Shown: piece by piece, positions 17,446 through 26,049 of the stretch
How the letters are laid out: each line of letters begins with the position of its first letter
How positions within the stretch are numbered: the first letter of the stretch is position 1
Origin: Chloroflexota bacterium
GTDB taxonomy: Bacteria; Chloroflexota; Dehalococcoidia; SM23-28-2; RBG-16-64-32
Assembly (NCBI GenBank): GCA_029262695.1
Contig: JAJCYV010000003.1
Location: forward strand, 55,171-119,170
DNA: 64,000 nt
Direction: 5' to 3'
Program-made: the position numbers and the translations under genes
Notes under the pieces: model-generated
The model's database searches: none
What the model was told of the DNA's origin: nothing
Seen by the model: the letters and a program-made list of their open reading frames with translations, nothing else

Positions 17446-17974
17446 TCGTGATGCCCTCCGCGTCGGCGATCTCCTGGAGATCGAAGCAAGCGTTGTCAGA
17501 CTTAGTCACGCCGGCTTCGACGTCATCGCTATAGTCGGACAGCCTGTCGTCCAACTCGTCCTGCGTTTCGATGTCTGGAAGGTCGTCGCGCAGCGCGTTG
17601 CCTAAGTTCAGCGAGGCGCGGACGCCGTCGATGAAGTCCTGGTTCTCGTCCGCGACTATGTCAGGAGCGCCAAGGGCCTCCAGCCGCTCGGCCGCGTCGG
17701 TGAACACGCCCCCGATGTCGGACAGGAAGGTGTCGATCGCAGCGATCTGTTCCTCCAGAGGCGCGTCGCGAGGCGCTTCGTTGAGCGATTCCTCGGCAAC
17801 GTTGGTCGCCTCTTCAGCATCGTCGAAGATCTCTTCGACGCTCGTGAAGTACTGATCGAGGCTGATCGGTGTGGCTGAGTCGCCGTCATCGTCGCCGCAG
17901 GCGAATGCGAAGGACAGCGCGAGGAAGAGGGCGGCGAGGAGTGGCAGGGGGCGCGCGAGGGTAGTCGTCTTCAT
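17426..17974 (-). CDS. Putative lipoprotein
   Basis: Signal peptide with lipobox-like AFACGDDDGD; overlaps the next gene by 20 nt. Confidence 0.65.
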   Translation of the reverse strand: MKTTTLARPLPLLAALFLALSFAFACGDDDGDSATPISLDQYFTSVEEIFDDAEEATNVAEESLNEAPRDAPLEEQIAAIDTFLSDIGGVFTDAAERLEALGAPDIVADENQDFIDGVRASLNLGNALRDDLPDIETQDELDDRLSDYSDDVEAGVTKSDNACFDLQEIADAEGITIDLCEN

Positions 17975-18013
17975 ACGGGGGTGAGTCGCGGCGATTATAT
18001 CACCGGATCGCCG

Positions 18014-18718
18014 CTAGACCACTACCGGGCGGCGCTCCAGGAAGCGGTAGAGCTGCGCGGGGCGGTGGCGGCCCTCGCTCTCGTAGCGGCCGGTTGCCTC
18101 GAGGATGCCGAGCGAGGTGATGCGCTTGCGGAAGTTCCGCTTGTCCAGCTCACGCCCGAGGATCGCCTCGTAGGACTGCTGGAGCTGCGACAGTGTGAAC
18201 TCCGGCGGCAGGAGCGAGTAGGCGACGTTGGAGTAAGCGAGCTTGTTGCGCAGGCGGGTCAAGGCGTAGTCGACGACGGTTGTGTTCTTGAACGCCAGGT
18301 CCGGCAGTTCGTCGACGTGATGCCAGGCCGGCTGCCACTCGTCGCGGTGCGCCAGTTGTGCGCTGCCCTTGTCGACCAGCGCCCAGTAAGCAACGGCGAC
18401 GGAGTCGCGCTCGTCCAGTGCGGAGAACGTGTACAGCTGCTCGAGGAAGACGTCGTGGACGCCGGTCTCGATCTCGAGGCGGCGGGTGGCGGCCTCGGCG
18501 AGCGATTGGTCTTCGGCGAGCAGGCCGCCGGGAAGCGACCAGGTGTCCTGGTGCGGAGGAGCGCTGCGGCGGATAAGCAGCACCTGCAGCCGCCCGGCTT
18601 CGACGGTGAAGATGACGACGAGGAGCGCGACCGGCCGGTCAGGCGTGCTCGCGGCGCGGCGCTGGGCGTCTGTGCTGGGCTTCTGCGCGGCCATCGTGTT
18701 ACACGACGGCAGTCGCAC
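18014..18718 (-). CDS. nrtR: NrtR-type transcriptional regulator: degenerate Nudix domain plus C-terminal winged helix
   Basis: WSLPGGLLAEDQSLAEAATRRLEIETGV (degenerate Nudix box) and C-terminal FTLSQLQQSYEAILGRELDKRNFRKRI...GRHRPAQLYRF. Start may be 18694 (MAAQKPSTD). Confidence 0.85.
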   Translation of the reverse strand: MRLPSCNTMAAQKPSTDAQRRAASTPDRPVALLVVIFTVEAGRLQVLLIRRSAPPHQDTWSLPGGLLAEDQSLAEAATRRLEIETGVHDVFLEQLYTFSALDERDSVAVAYWALVDKGSAQLAHRDEWQPAWHHVDELPDLAFKNTTVVDYALTRLRNKLAYSNVAYSLLPPEFTLSQLQQSYEAILGRELDKRNFRKRITSLGILEATGRYESEGRHRPAQLYRFLERRPVVV

Positions 18719-20015
18719 CGGCGCGCACTCGTTCGCCCTGGAGCGACCACGGCGTCGTCTTCGCGATGCGGACGTCCACGAGGTCGCCGATGGCCACCGG
18801 CGGCTCGGCCCTGAAGTGAACGAGCTTGTTCGCGCGGCTGCGGCCGGTGAACGTCCCGTCCTTCTCCCCTTCGACCAGCACCTCCTGCGTCGTGTGGAGG
18901 AGCGCGGCGTTGATCTCAGTCGCGATGCGCTCCTGTAGCGTCTCTACGGCGTGGAGGCGGCGCATCTTCTCCTCCTGCGGCAGGTCGTCGTCGAGGTTGC
19001 GCCAGGCGATCGTGCCCGGCCGCGGCGAGTAGGCGGCGACGTGGACCTTGTCGAAGCGCACTCGCGCCAGCACGTCCATAGTGCGCCCGAACTGCGCCTC
19101 CGTCTCCCCGCAGAAGCCGACGATGACGTCGGTGCTGAGCGAGGCCTGCGGGGCGTGTTCGCGGATCCGGCCCACGCAGTCGAGGAACTCCTCGATCTCG
19201 TAGCCGCGGCGCATGCGTGCGAGCACTTCGTTGTCGCCGGCCTGCACGGGGATGTTGAAGTGTTCGCAGACCTTTGGTTCGCCGGCCACGGAACGGATGA
19301 TGCGGTCGGTCATGTCGCGCGGGTATGAGGTGAGAAAGCGGATGCGCTGGAGTTCGGGCAGAGCCGAGAGCGACTCGAAGAGGTCGGCGAGGTCTGGACG
19401 GCGGGACGAGCCAGCGATCTCCGGCAGGTCCTTGCCGTAAGCCTCGACCGTCTGGCCGAGCAGCGTCACCTCGCGCACGCCCCGCGACGCCAGGGACGTG
19501 ACCTCACGCCTGACGTCGGCGATTGTGCGCGACTTCTCGCGGCCGCGGCGGTAGGGGACGATGCAGTAAGTGCAGAACTTATTGCAGCCGTGGACGATCG
19601 GCACGAAGGCGGTCGGGCCGCCGGGTTCGGGGAACGTGTCGGGCCAGAACTCGCCGCCGAGGTCGTTCGCGGGCATCAGGTGCCGGATCACGACGTCGAA
19701 GCTCTGCGGGCGCGCCCAGACGTCGACGAAGGGGAAGCGCTTGCGCAGCTCCTCGGTGCGGGGGCCGACGAGGCAGCCCATGACGGCGATCTGCATGCCT
19801 TCGCGCGACTCCTTGAGCTTGCGCAGGTGCCACATGTAGCCGACGGCGCGGTCCTCCGCCTTCTGCCGGACGACGCACGTGTTTACGACGGCGAGGTCGG
19901 CCGCGTCGGCCTTCGGCGCCGGCTCCCAGCCCAGCTTTGCGAGTCCAGCCGCGAGCTTTTCGGAGTCGGCCTCGTTCATCTGGCAGCCTTCAGTCCAGAT
20001 GTGGTAACGCATCAC
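18699..20015 (-). CDS. miaB: tRNA-2-methylthio-N6-dimethylallyladenosine synthase MiaB
   Basis: MRYHIWTEGCQMNEADSEKLA, VHGCNKFCTYCIVPYRRGREKSR radical SAM motif, C-terminal TRAM. Confidence 0.92.
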   Translation of the reverse strand: MMRYHIWTEGCQMNEADSEKLAAGLAKLGWEPAPKADAADLAVVNTCVVRQKAEDRAVGYMWHLRKLKESREGMQIAVMGCLVGPRTEELRKRFPFVDVWARPQSFDVVIRHLMPANDLGGEFWPDTFPEPGGPTAFVPIVHGCNKFCTYCIVPYRRGREKSRTIADVRREVTSLASRGVREVTLLGQTVEAYGKDLPEIAGSSRRPDLADLFESLSALPELQRIRFLTSYPRDMTDRIIRSVAGEPKVCEHFNIPVQAGDNEVLARMRRGYEIEEFLDCVGRIREHAPQASLSTDVIVGFCGETEAQFGRTMDVLARVRFDKVHVAAYSPRPGTIAWRNLDDDLPQEEKMRRLHAVETLQERIATEINAALLHTTQEVLVEGEKDGTFTGRSRANKLVHFRAEPPVAIGDLVDVRIAKTTPWSLQGERVRAGATAVV

Positions 20016-20045
20016 GGAGAGATTGTAGCAGGAGGGCGGTTCAGG

Positions 20046-20108
20046 TCAGGCTGAGAGCCTGACCCGCGAAACGCGTCGTTACCCGATGGCCAGGCTTAAG
20101 CCTGGCCT
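20046..20108. terminator. Pair of hairpins GTCAGGCT-gag-AGCCTGAC and GGCCAGGCT-ta-AGCCTGGCC
   Basis: Two adjacent inverted repeats downstream of the hydrolase gene; repeat-like or terminator-like. Confidence 0.6.
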
Positions 20109-20134
20109 TCGGGGGGCCCTGCAGCGGCGAGGGG

Positions 20135-21094
20135 CTACAGCCCGTTCAGGAAGCCGATTAGCGCCTCGTTCGTTTCCTTCGCGCGCTCTTGCTGGGTCCA
20201 GTGGCCGGCGTCAGGGAAGGAGACGATCTTGAGGTCGGGCACCAGCTGCTTCATCGGGTCCATCGGCGAGAACGACAGGGCGCCGTCCGCCTCGCCGTAG
20301 ACGAAGAGCGCGGGGATCTCGATCTTGCGGTTCTGCATCTCGGGGAGCTGTTCGTGGTCGAGGTCCATGCAGCGATAGCGGTTTAGAGGGCCGCGGAAGC
20401 CGCCCTTCTCGAACTTCTCCACGTAATAGTCGAGGTCTTCTTCGGTCGTCCACGGCGGGACGCCCTCGACTTCCGGGGCGTCGTCGAAGAGCTTCGCGTC
20501 ACGCGGCTTGCTGGCCATCGCCGTGGCGAAGCCGCCGACGTCGCGGGCCTCGCCGGAGGCACCCCAGGTAAAGAGCCTCAGGGAGCGGCGCACGTCGGCC
20601 TCAAACTCAGCCTCGGCGACGCCGGGCTCCTGGAAGTAGAGGATGTAGAAGAACTTGTCCTGGAACATCGCCTTCATCATCTGCAGCGGCGGCACCGGGC
20701 CGCGAGGCAGGTACGGCACGCTCATGCCGACAACGGCGCGAAAGCGCTCCGGGTGAAGCGCGGCGGCCGTCCAGGCCATCATCGAGCCCCAGTCATGCCC
20801 GACGATCACTGCCTGCTCCTCACCCAGCGCGTCGAGCACGCCGAGGTAGTCGGCGACCATCTCGCGCATGGCGTAGTCCTCGATCTCGGGTGGCTTATCG
20901 GTGTCGCCGTAGCCGCGGACGTCGGGCGCGACGGCGTGGTAGCCGGCTTCAGCCAGCGCGGGTAGCTGGTGGCGCCAGGAGTACCAGAGTTCCGGGAAGC
21001 CGTGGACGAGGAGGACGAGCGGGCCCTCGCCGGCTTCGGCGATGTGCATGTTGATGCCGTTGGTCTGGATGGTGCGGTGCGTGATCTCGGTCAT
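20135..21094 (-). CDS. Alpha/beta hydrolase (epoxide hydrolase-like)
   Basis: LVHGFPELWYSWRHQLPALAEAGYHAVAPDVRGYGDTDKP, VGHDWGSMMAW, GHWTQQERA. Confidence 0.9.
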   Translation of the reverse strand: MTEITHRTIQTNGINMHIAEAGEGPLVLLVHGFPELWYSWRHQLPALAEAGYHAVAPDVRGYGDTDKPPEIEDYAMREMVADYLGVLDALGEEQAVIVGHDWGSMMAWTAAALHPERFRAVVGMSVPYLPRGPVPPLQMMKAMFQDKFFYILYFQEPGVAEAEFEADVRRSLRLFTWGASGEARDVGGFATAMASKPRDAKLFDDAPEVEGVPPWTTEEDLDYYVEKFEKGGFRGPLNRYRCMDLDHEQLPEMQNRKIEIPALFVYGEADGALSFSPMDPMKQLVPDLKIVSFPDAGHWTQQERAKETNEALIGFLNGL

Positions 21095-21179
21095 GTCGGT
21101 CCTTTGGGTACGGAGGGGTTAAAGGTGGAGAGATGATAGCATGCGGCGGCTGCGGGAACGGGGGACAGGTGCCAGAGGA

Positions 21180-21290
21180 CAGGGAACAGGGAACAGGGAA
21201 CAGGGAACAGGAGACAGAGGACAGGGGGGACGGGAGACAGGGGACAGGAGACAGGGGACAGGGAACAGGTGCCAGGTGTTAGGTGCCAGG
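21180..21290. repeat. Low-complexity AGGGAACAGGGGACAGG tract
   Basis: Runs of gggaacag/ggagacag/gggacag units read directly. Confidence 0.85.
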
Positions 21291-21320
21291 TGATGGGTCC
21301 TCGGCGGCAGCTGATTCGTT

Positions 21321-21371
21321 GAGCGGATAAACGGATGCAAGGGGAGGCAGTACGAATTCGTTTATCCGCTC
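21321..21371. repeat. Inverted repeat GAGCGGATAAACG-N25-CGTTTATCCGCTC
   Basis: 13-bp perfect arms, 25-nt loop, downstream of the GGT gene. Confidence 0.85.
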
Positions 21372-21433
21372 TCTTTCCGTTGACAGCAGGCGTTGGGGTG
21401 GACAGGTGACAGGTGTTAGGTGCTAGGTGATGG

Positions 21434-22735
21434 TCAGTTGCCCAGGGCGGCGCCGTCTGAGCGCGGGTCGGCGGCGGCGACGAGGTGGTCCGGCTCGACG
21501 AGGATGGCGTGGGCGTGCCCGGCCTGCTCGGGGAGGGCCATGGGTCCCGCGCCGAGGTCCGGGAGGCCGGCTTCCGCAAGGAGGCCGCCGCCGTCGCCGA
21601 AGCGCCAGCGCGGGGCGGCGATCGCTTCGCCCAGCTCCTGGCCGGCGACGAAGACGCGCGCCAGGAGCTGGAGGTGCACCTGGACCTGTGCCTCGCCGCC
21701 CATCGTGCCGAAGACGAAGCGCGGGCGGCCGCCCTGGAGGGCCATCGCCGGTGCCAGCGTGTGGACGGGCTTTGCGCCGGGCCGGTACTGGTGCGGCTTG
21801 AAGTAGGCGCCTCGGTTCTGGAGGAGGACGCCCGTCCCCGGCACCGTAACGCCGGAGCCGAACGCCTGGTAGAGGCTCTGGTTGAGGCTGACCGCCATGC
21901 CGTCGCGGTCCATGGCGCAGAGGTAGATCGTGTCGCCATCCCCACGCGCGGGGTCGAGCGCCCGGATCAACCGGCGGTGCCACTCCGCGTCGCCGGGCGA
22001 GAGGCCATCGAGCGGTTGGAGGCAGTCCAGCGCCTTGAGGGCGAGGTGGCCGCGGCTGTTCGGCGGCATCTCGCAGACGTCGAGGTCGCGCCATTGCGTG
22101 CGGGCGGGCTCGACCCACTCCGCTTTGTGCCCGGCGAAATCTTCGGGCGTGAAAGGAGCGGGGGCGCACTTGCCCACGCGGTCGTAGAAGCCGTCGATGT
22201 GCCCGAGCGTTTCGGCGAGGTCGGTCTGGACGAGCGGGTCGGGCGCCAGGAAGATGCGCTCGGTCTCCGCGTCGCGTTCGAGGAGCGGGCGCGCCAGCTC
22301 GGTGATCTTGCTCAGGCCCGGCGCACGGTGTACGCCGCGGCGGGCGTAGTCGATCGCCGGTTTCGCGAGGTCGCCGAGGTCGCGGGAGGCGAAGCGTTCG
22401 TGCAGGGCGCGCAGTCCGGCGACGCCGCCGGGCACGGTGACCGACCCGATGCCACGTTGCGGCACCTTCTCCTGCAGACTGGCCCCGGCCCAGACGGGCG
22501 CGGCGGGCAGGCGACCGGTGGAGTTGAGGCCGTGGAGCTTGCCTTCGGCCCAGACCATGGCGATGAGGTCGCCGCCGAGGCCGCACATGTGCGGATAGAC
22601 GACGGCCAGCACGAGGTTCATGGCGATTGCGGCGTCGGCCGCGTTGCCGCCGGAGGCGAGGACCGAGAGGCCGGCGGAGGACGCGAGGTAGTGGGGCGAG
22701 GCGACAGCGGCGTTTGGGAAGACCGGTGCGGGCAT
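21434..22735 (-). CDS. Gamma-glutamyltransferase family protein
   Basis: VLASGGNAADAAIAMNLVLAVVYPHMCGLGGDLIAMVW; GDTIYLCAMDRDGMAVSLNQS; RPRFVFGTMGGEAQ. The track ORF extension to 23755 is rejected. Confidence 0.9.
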   Translation of the reverse strand: MPAPVFPNAAVASPHYLASSAGLSVLASGGNAADAAIAMNLVLAVVYPHMCGLGGDLIAMVWAEGKLHGLNSTGRLPAAPVWAGASLQEKVPQRGIGSVTVPGGVAGLRALHERFASRDLGDLAKPAIDYARRGVHRAPGLSKITELARPLLERDAETERIFLAPDPLVQTDLAETLGHIDGFYDRVGKCAPAPFTPEDFAGHKAEWVEPARTQWRDLDVCEMPPNSRGHLALKALDCLQPLDGLSPGDAEWHRRLIRALDPARGDGDTIYLCAMDRDGMAVSLNQSLYQAFGSGVTVPGTGVLLQNRGAYFKPHQYRPGAKPVHTLAPAMALQGGRPRFVFGTMGGEAQVQVHLQLLARVFVAGQELGEAIAAPRWRFGDGGGLLAEAGLPDLGAGPMALPEQAGHAHAILVEPDHLVAAADPRSDGAALGN

Positions 22736-22786
22736 GCGGCGATTGTAGGCACAGGTGCGAAGGAAGGGAAGAGTGACGGGCGTCAC

Positions 22787-22817
22787 TTGACACTTCAGAT
22801 ATATCGTACGATATACT
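22787..22817 (+). promoter_or_regulatory. Promoter TTGACA plus 16-bp palindrome TATATCGTACGATATA, likely PadR operator
   Basis: TTGACA at 22787; perfect palindrome 22800-22815 overlapping the -10 region (GATATA or TATACT). Confidence 0.7.
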
Positions 22818-22848
22818 CTGCGCAGGACTGAAAGGAGGTCTGGAAAGA

Positions 22849-22959
22849 ATGAAGAATCACAAGATTCTACCGCTGCTGGTGATCGCTCTCGGCGTCGCTC
22901 TGCTCGCCGGGCGCCACCACCGCGCACACCTGAAGGGGCGCGACTGGGATGCCTGGTAA
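22849..22959 (+). CDS. 36-aa small membrane peptide MKNHKILPLLVIALGVALLAGRHHRAHLKGRDWDAW
   Basis: ATG with AAAGGAGG RBS; one predicted TM; stop overlaps the PadR start by 11 nt. Too short for the ORF track. Confidence 0.65.
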   Translation: MKNHKILPLLVIALGVALLAGRHHRAHLKGRDWDAW

Positions 22960-23500
22960 GCACGGCCGCGGCCGGCTCCGCCACATGTTCGGACTCGGCG
23001 ACAAGCACGAACAGCGCGGCCCATGGGGCTTTCGCCGCCGCTTCTTTGAGCCGGGCGAGGTGCGAATCGCACTGCTCTCGCTGATCGAGGAGGGACCGAA
23101 GCATGGCTACGAGCTGATGAAGGAGTTGGAGGCGCGGTCCGGCGGTGTCTACAGGGCCAGCGCCGGCACCGTGTACCCTAACCTGCAACTGCTCGAAGAC
23201 CAGGGCTTCGTCCGGGCCGATGTGCCCGAGGACGGCAAGCGCGTCTTCACGATCACCGACGAAGGACGGGCCGAACTGGAGAAGAACCGCGAGCAGATCG
23301 GCCGCATCTGGAACCGCGCCGACGACTGGGGCGACTGGAGCGACGCGATGAGTCCCGGCGCGATGGAGGTCTGGGCTCCCGGCATGAAGCTGGTGCGCTC
23401 CGCCTTTCGCGCGGCGGCAAGCGGCGACGAAGAGAAGGTGGAAAAGGTCAGGCGGGTCCTGAGTAAGGCCGCCGCAGAGATCGAGAAGCTGAAGGAGTGA
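22949..23500 (+). CDS. PadR family transcriptional regulator
   Basis: EVRIALLSLIEEGPKHGYELMKELEARSGGVYRASAGTVYPNLQLLEDQGFV. Confidence 0.92.
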   Translation: MPGKHGRGRLRHMFGLGDKHEQRGPWGFRRRFFEPGEVRIALLSLIEEGPKHGYELMKELEARSGGVYRASAGTVYPNLQLLEDQGFVRADVPEDGKRVFTITDEGRAELEKNREQIGRIWNRADDWGDWSDAMSPGAMEVWAPGMKLVRSAFRAAASGDEEKVEKVRRVLSKAAAEIEKLKE

Positions 23501-24325
23501 ATGATGGGACCAGCCGCAGACGCCTGGAAGCAACAGGTCGAGTCTCACCATGCGCAGAGCATTCGCGCGCGCGGAAACCGGCCGGACGGCGACATGTGGA
23601 GCGCGCTCGCGGACAACTTCCGCGACGACCCACGGCGTACGAAAGACCCGATCGTCAACCTGACCACGCAATGGCTGACGCCTCAGACCACCGTGATCGA
23701 CGTCGGCGGCGGCGCCGGCCGTTACGCCCTGCCGTTCGCGCTCGCCGGCAAGCACGTCACGGTCGTCGATCCGTCGCCGTCGATGTTGAAGGCGCTCGAA
23801 GACTCGGCTCGCGAGGCGTCGATCGAGAACGTTTCGCGCGTCGACGTCTCATGGGAGGATGCGGAGGTCGAGCTGCACGACGTTGCTTTCTGTGCCAACG
23901 TCGTCTACGGCGTGACGGACATCGAGCCTTTCCTGCGCAAGCTGGACGGCGTGGCGCGCGAGCTGGTCGCGATCGTCGTTTACATGGAGGCGCCGCTCTC
24001 AACGCTGTCGCCACTGTGGAAGGCGGTGCATCAGGAGGAGCGGATCAACCTGCCGGCGCTGCCGGAGCTTCTGCCGGTGCTGTGGGGGATGGGCATCTAT
24101 CCGAACGTGTCGATGATGCCGCCGACGCCGCCGCGCCGCGTGCCGACCATGGAGGTCGCGCTGGCGTTCGCCCGGCACATGCTTCACGTCGACGAAGGCA
24201 GCGAGAAGGACGGGCGCCTCGTTGAGGCTGCGGACCGTCTGGCGGACGTGACGCCGGAGGGCGTGACGTTGCGGCAGGCCGCGCCACCGCCGGGCGTCGT
24301 CTGGTGGCGCAAGACCGCCCCGTAA
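23501..24325 (+). CDS. Class I SAM-dependent methyltransferase
   Basis: VIDVGGGAGRYALPFALAGKHVTVVDPSPSML motif I. Confidence 0.85.
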   Translation: MMGPAADAWKQQVESHHAQSIRARGNRPDGDMWSALADNFRDDPRRTKDPIVNLTTQWLTPQTTVIDVGGGAGRYALPFALAGKHVTVVDPSPSMLKALEDSAREASIENVSRVDVSWEDAEVELHDVAFCANVVYGVTDIEPFLRKLDGVARELVAIVVYMEAPLSTLSPLWKAVHQEERINLPALPELLPVLWGMGIYPNVSMMPPTPPRRVPTMEVALAFARHMLHVDEGSEKDGRLVEAADRLADVTPEGVTLRQAAPPPGVVWWRKTAP

Positions 24326-24423
24326 CCGCGCGACGACGAAGGCCGCCTGGCTCTATCTGAGAGCGGGTCGAGGTGCGTAGTGGGCCGGCATCTGATTATC
24401 TCCTTGAACGTATACTGGGGAGG

Positions 24424-25134
24424 ATGACCGAAGACGCCATTCCCGGCGCGGCGCCGGACGACGATCCGTCGATTCCGGAGCATCCGCCGCAGCGCATCGT
24501 CCTCGACGCGCCGTCGTGGGTGCCGACCGACAGGATACCGCGCGGTGTGCTCATTGGCGGGGTGATCGTCGTCTTGCTCGCGGCGTTCTTCGGAACGTCG
24601 ATCCCCGTGGCGCTCGGCTGGCTGGGGGAGGACGAGTTCAACGACTTTGGTTACGCCGGCATCTTCGCGGCGAACTTCCTGGGCACGGCGACTGGCTTCA
24701 TCCCGGTGCCTGGACTGACGGCGGCCGGGCAGGCGTTGATCATCGCCGGGTCCGATTCGCTGTGGGTGCCGGGCGTTGTCGTGGCGGGCTCGGTGGGGAT
24801 GACGCTGGCGGAGTCGACGGCGTACCTGACGGGCGCCGTCGGGCGCGGCCTGGCGGAAGAGCGCCAGATGCCTGTCAAAGGGCGGCTGGGCGAGTGGATG
24901 CACCGGGCCGCGGGCTGGATCGACTGGATGATGGAGCGCTACGGGGTTATGACGCTGCTCGTGCTTTCGGCGATCCCCAACCCGTTCTTCGAGTTCGCCG
25001 GGATCACGGCCGGCGCGGTGCGGATGAACTTCTGGCGGTTCCTCGTCGCGGTCGGCATCGGCAAGACGATCCGCGTGATCCTTCTGGTGACGGTGGGCAA
25101 GGCGCTGGTCGACTGGATTATCGATGCGTTCTAG
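24424..25134 (+). CDS. VTT/DedA-like membrane protein
   Basis: Multiple hydrophobic segments, GFIPVPGLTAAGQALIIAGS, IPNPFFEFAGITAGAVRM. Confidence 0.75.
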   Translation: MTEDAIPGAAPDDDPSIPEHPPQRIVLDAPSWVPTDRIPRGVLIGGVIVVLLAAFFGTSIPVALGWLGEDEFNDFGYAGIFAANFLGTATGFIPVPGLTAAGQALIIAGSDSLWVPGVVVAGSVGMTLAESTAYLTGAVGRGLAEERQMPVKGRLGEWMHRAAGWIDWMMERYGVMTLLVLSAIPNPFFEFAGITAGAVRMNFWRFLVAVGIGKTIRVILLVTVGKALVDWIIDAF

Positions 25135-25817
25135 CCGGCGAAGGAGTAGCCGAGACCGCGCTTCGTCACGATCATCTCCGGCTTGTGCGGGTCGTTCTCG
25201 ATCTTCTTGCGCAGGTACGAGACGTAGAGCTTGACCTGGTTGCGGTCGCCAGCGTAGTCGGAGCCCCAGACGTGGCTGAGGATCTGGTCGTGCGAAAGGA
25301 CCCAGCCGCGGCGGTCGATCAGGTAGGTCAGGAGCCTGTACTCGGTGCCAGTGAGTTGCACCGGATTGCCCTGGACAAAGACGTCGCAGCTGCGGAGGTC
25401 TACCGTGAGGCCGTTCCGCTGGTAGACCCAGCGTCCCTCGTCTGATTCCGAGGCCTTGTTCTGGATGGCGCTCAGGCGTTCGGTCAGTTCGTGCTGCTCG
25501 AGCGGCTTGCTAAGGAAGGCGTCGACGTTGAGTTCGAGGGAGCGCGAGACGTCCTCATTCGTCGCCTCGGCGGCTGTGACCACGACCGGTGTGTCCGACA
25601 GTTCGCGGATGCGCTTGATGACGGTCCAGCCGGACATTTCGCTGACATCGAGATCGACGATGACGATGTCCGGGTGCAGGTTGAAGAACTGGCGCAGGCC
25701 GGTGAGGCCGTCCTCGGCCTCGGCCGTGTCGTAGGCGTTGGCCGACAACAGGCTGGACGTCCGGGCGCGAGCGTCCGGATCGCTGTCGATGATTAAGACG
25801 GCTGTCCTCCCGAGCAT
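25131..25817 (-). CDS. OmpR/PhoB-family response regulator (no adjacent kinase)
   Basis: Receiver domain (MLGRTAVLIIDSDPDARART..DIVIVDLD) plus winged helix (LTGTEYRLLTYLIDRRGWVLSHDQILSHVWGSDY...GYSF). Confidence 0.88.
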   Translation of the reverse strand: MLGRTAVLIIDSDPDARARTSSLLSANAYDTAEAEDGLTGLRQFFNLHPDIVIVDLDVSEMSGWTVIKRIRELSDTPVVVTAAEATNEDVSRSLELNVDAFLSKPLEQHELTERLSAIQNKASESDEGRWVYQRNGLTVDLRSCDVFVQGNPVQLTGTEYRLLTYLIDRRGWVLSHDQILSHVWGSDYAGDRNQVKLYVSYLRKKIENDPHKPEMIVTKRGLGYSFAG

Positions 25818-25945
25818 GCGAAGGTCCTTTCCTGGGGCGGATGAGGCCCCGCACTTAATGAGATGCGCTCGCCGCGCAACCCGTTGTACAAGAATCGGGG
25901 TTGCATCAATGTAAACCGGCCCCAAATGCCCACGTTACGGCGCGT

Positions 25946-26031
25946 CTTAACGACATCTGAACGCCGGCAGCGGTCTTCTGACGCTTTTCTAACGGTTCTC
26001 AGACCGCGGGCCAACTTTACCCAAACTTTAC
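25946..26031. promoter_or_regulatory. Cluster of 11-bp-spaced half-sites between response regulator and exopolysaccharide locus
   Basis: CTTAAC/CTGAAC (25946, 25957), TCTGAC/TCTAAC/TCAGAC (25977, 25988, 25999), CTTTAC/CTTTAC (26015, 26026). Confidence 0.55.
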
Positions 26032-26049
26032 GGAGCTAAGTTCGAAGGC

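Noticed and set aside
22736-23755. N-terminal extension of the GGT ORF (773 aa)
   Set aside because: Antisense to PadR and the methyltransferase; GGT homology begins at MPAPVFPNAAV.
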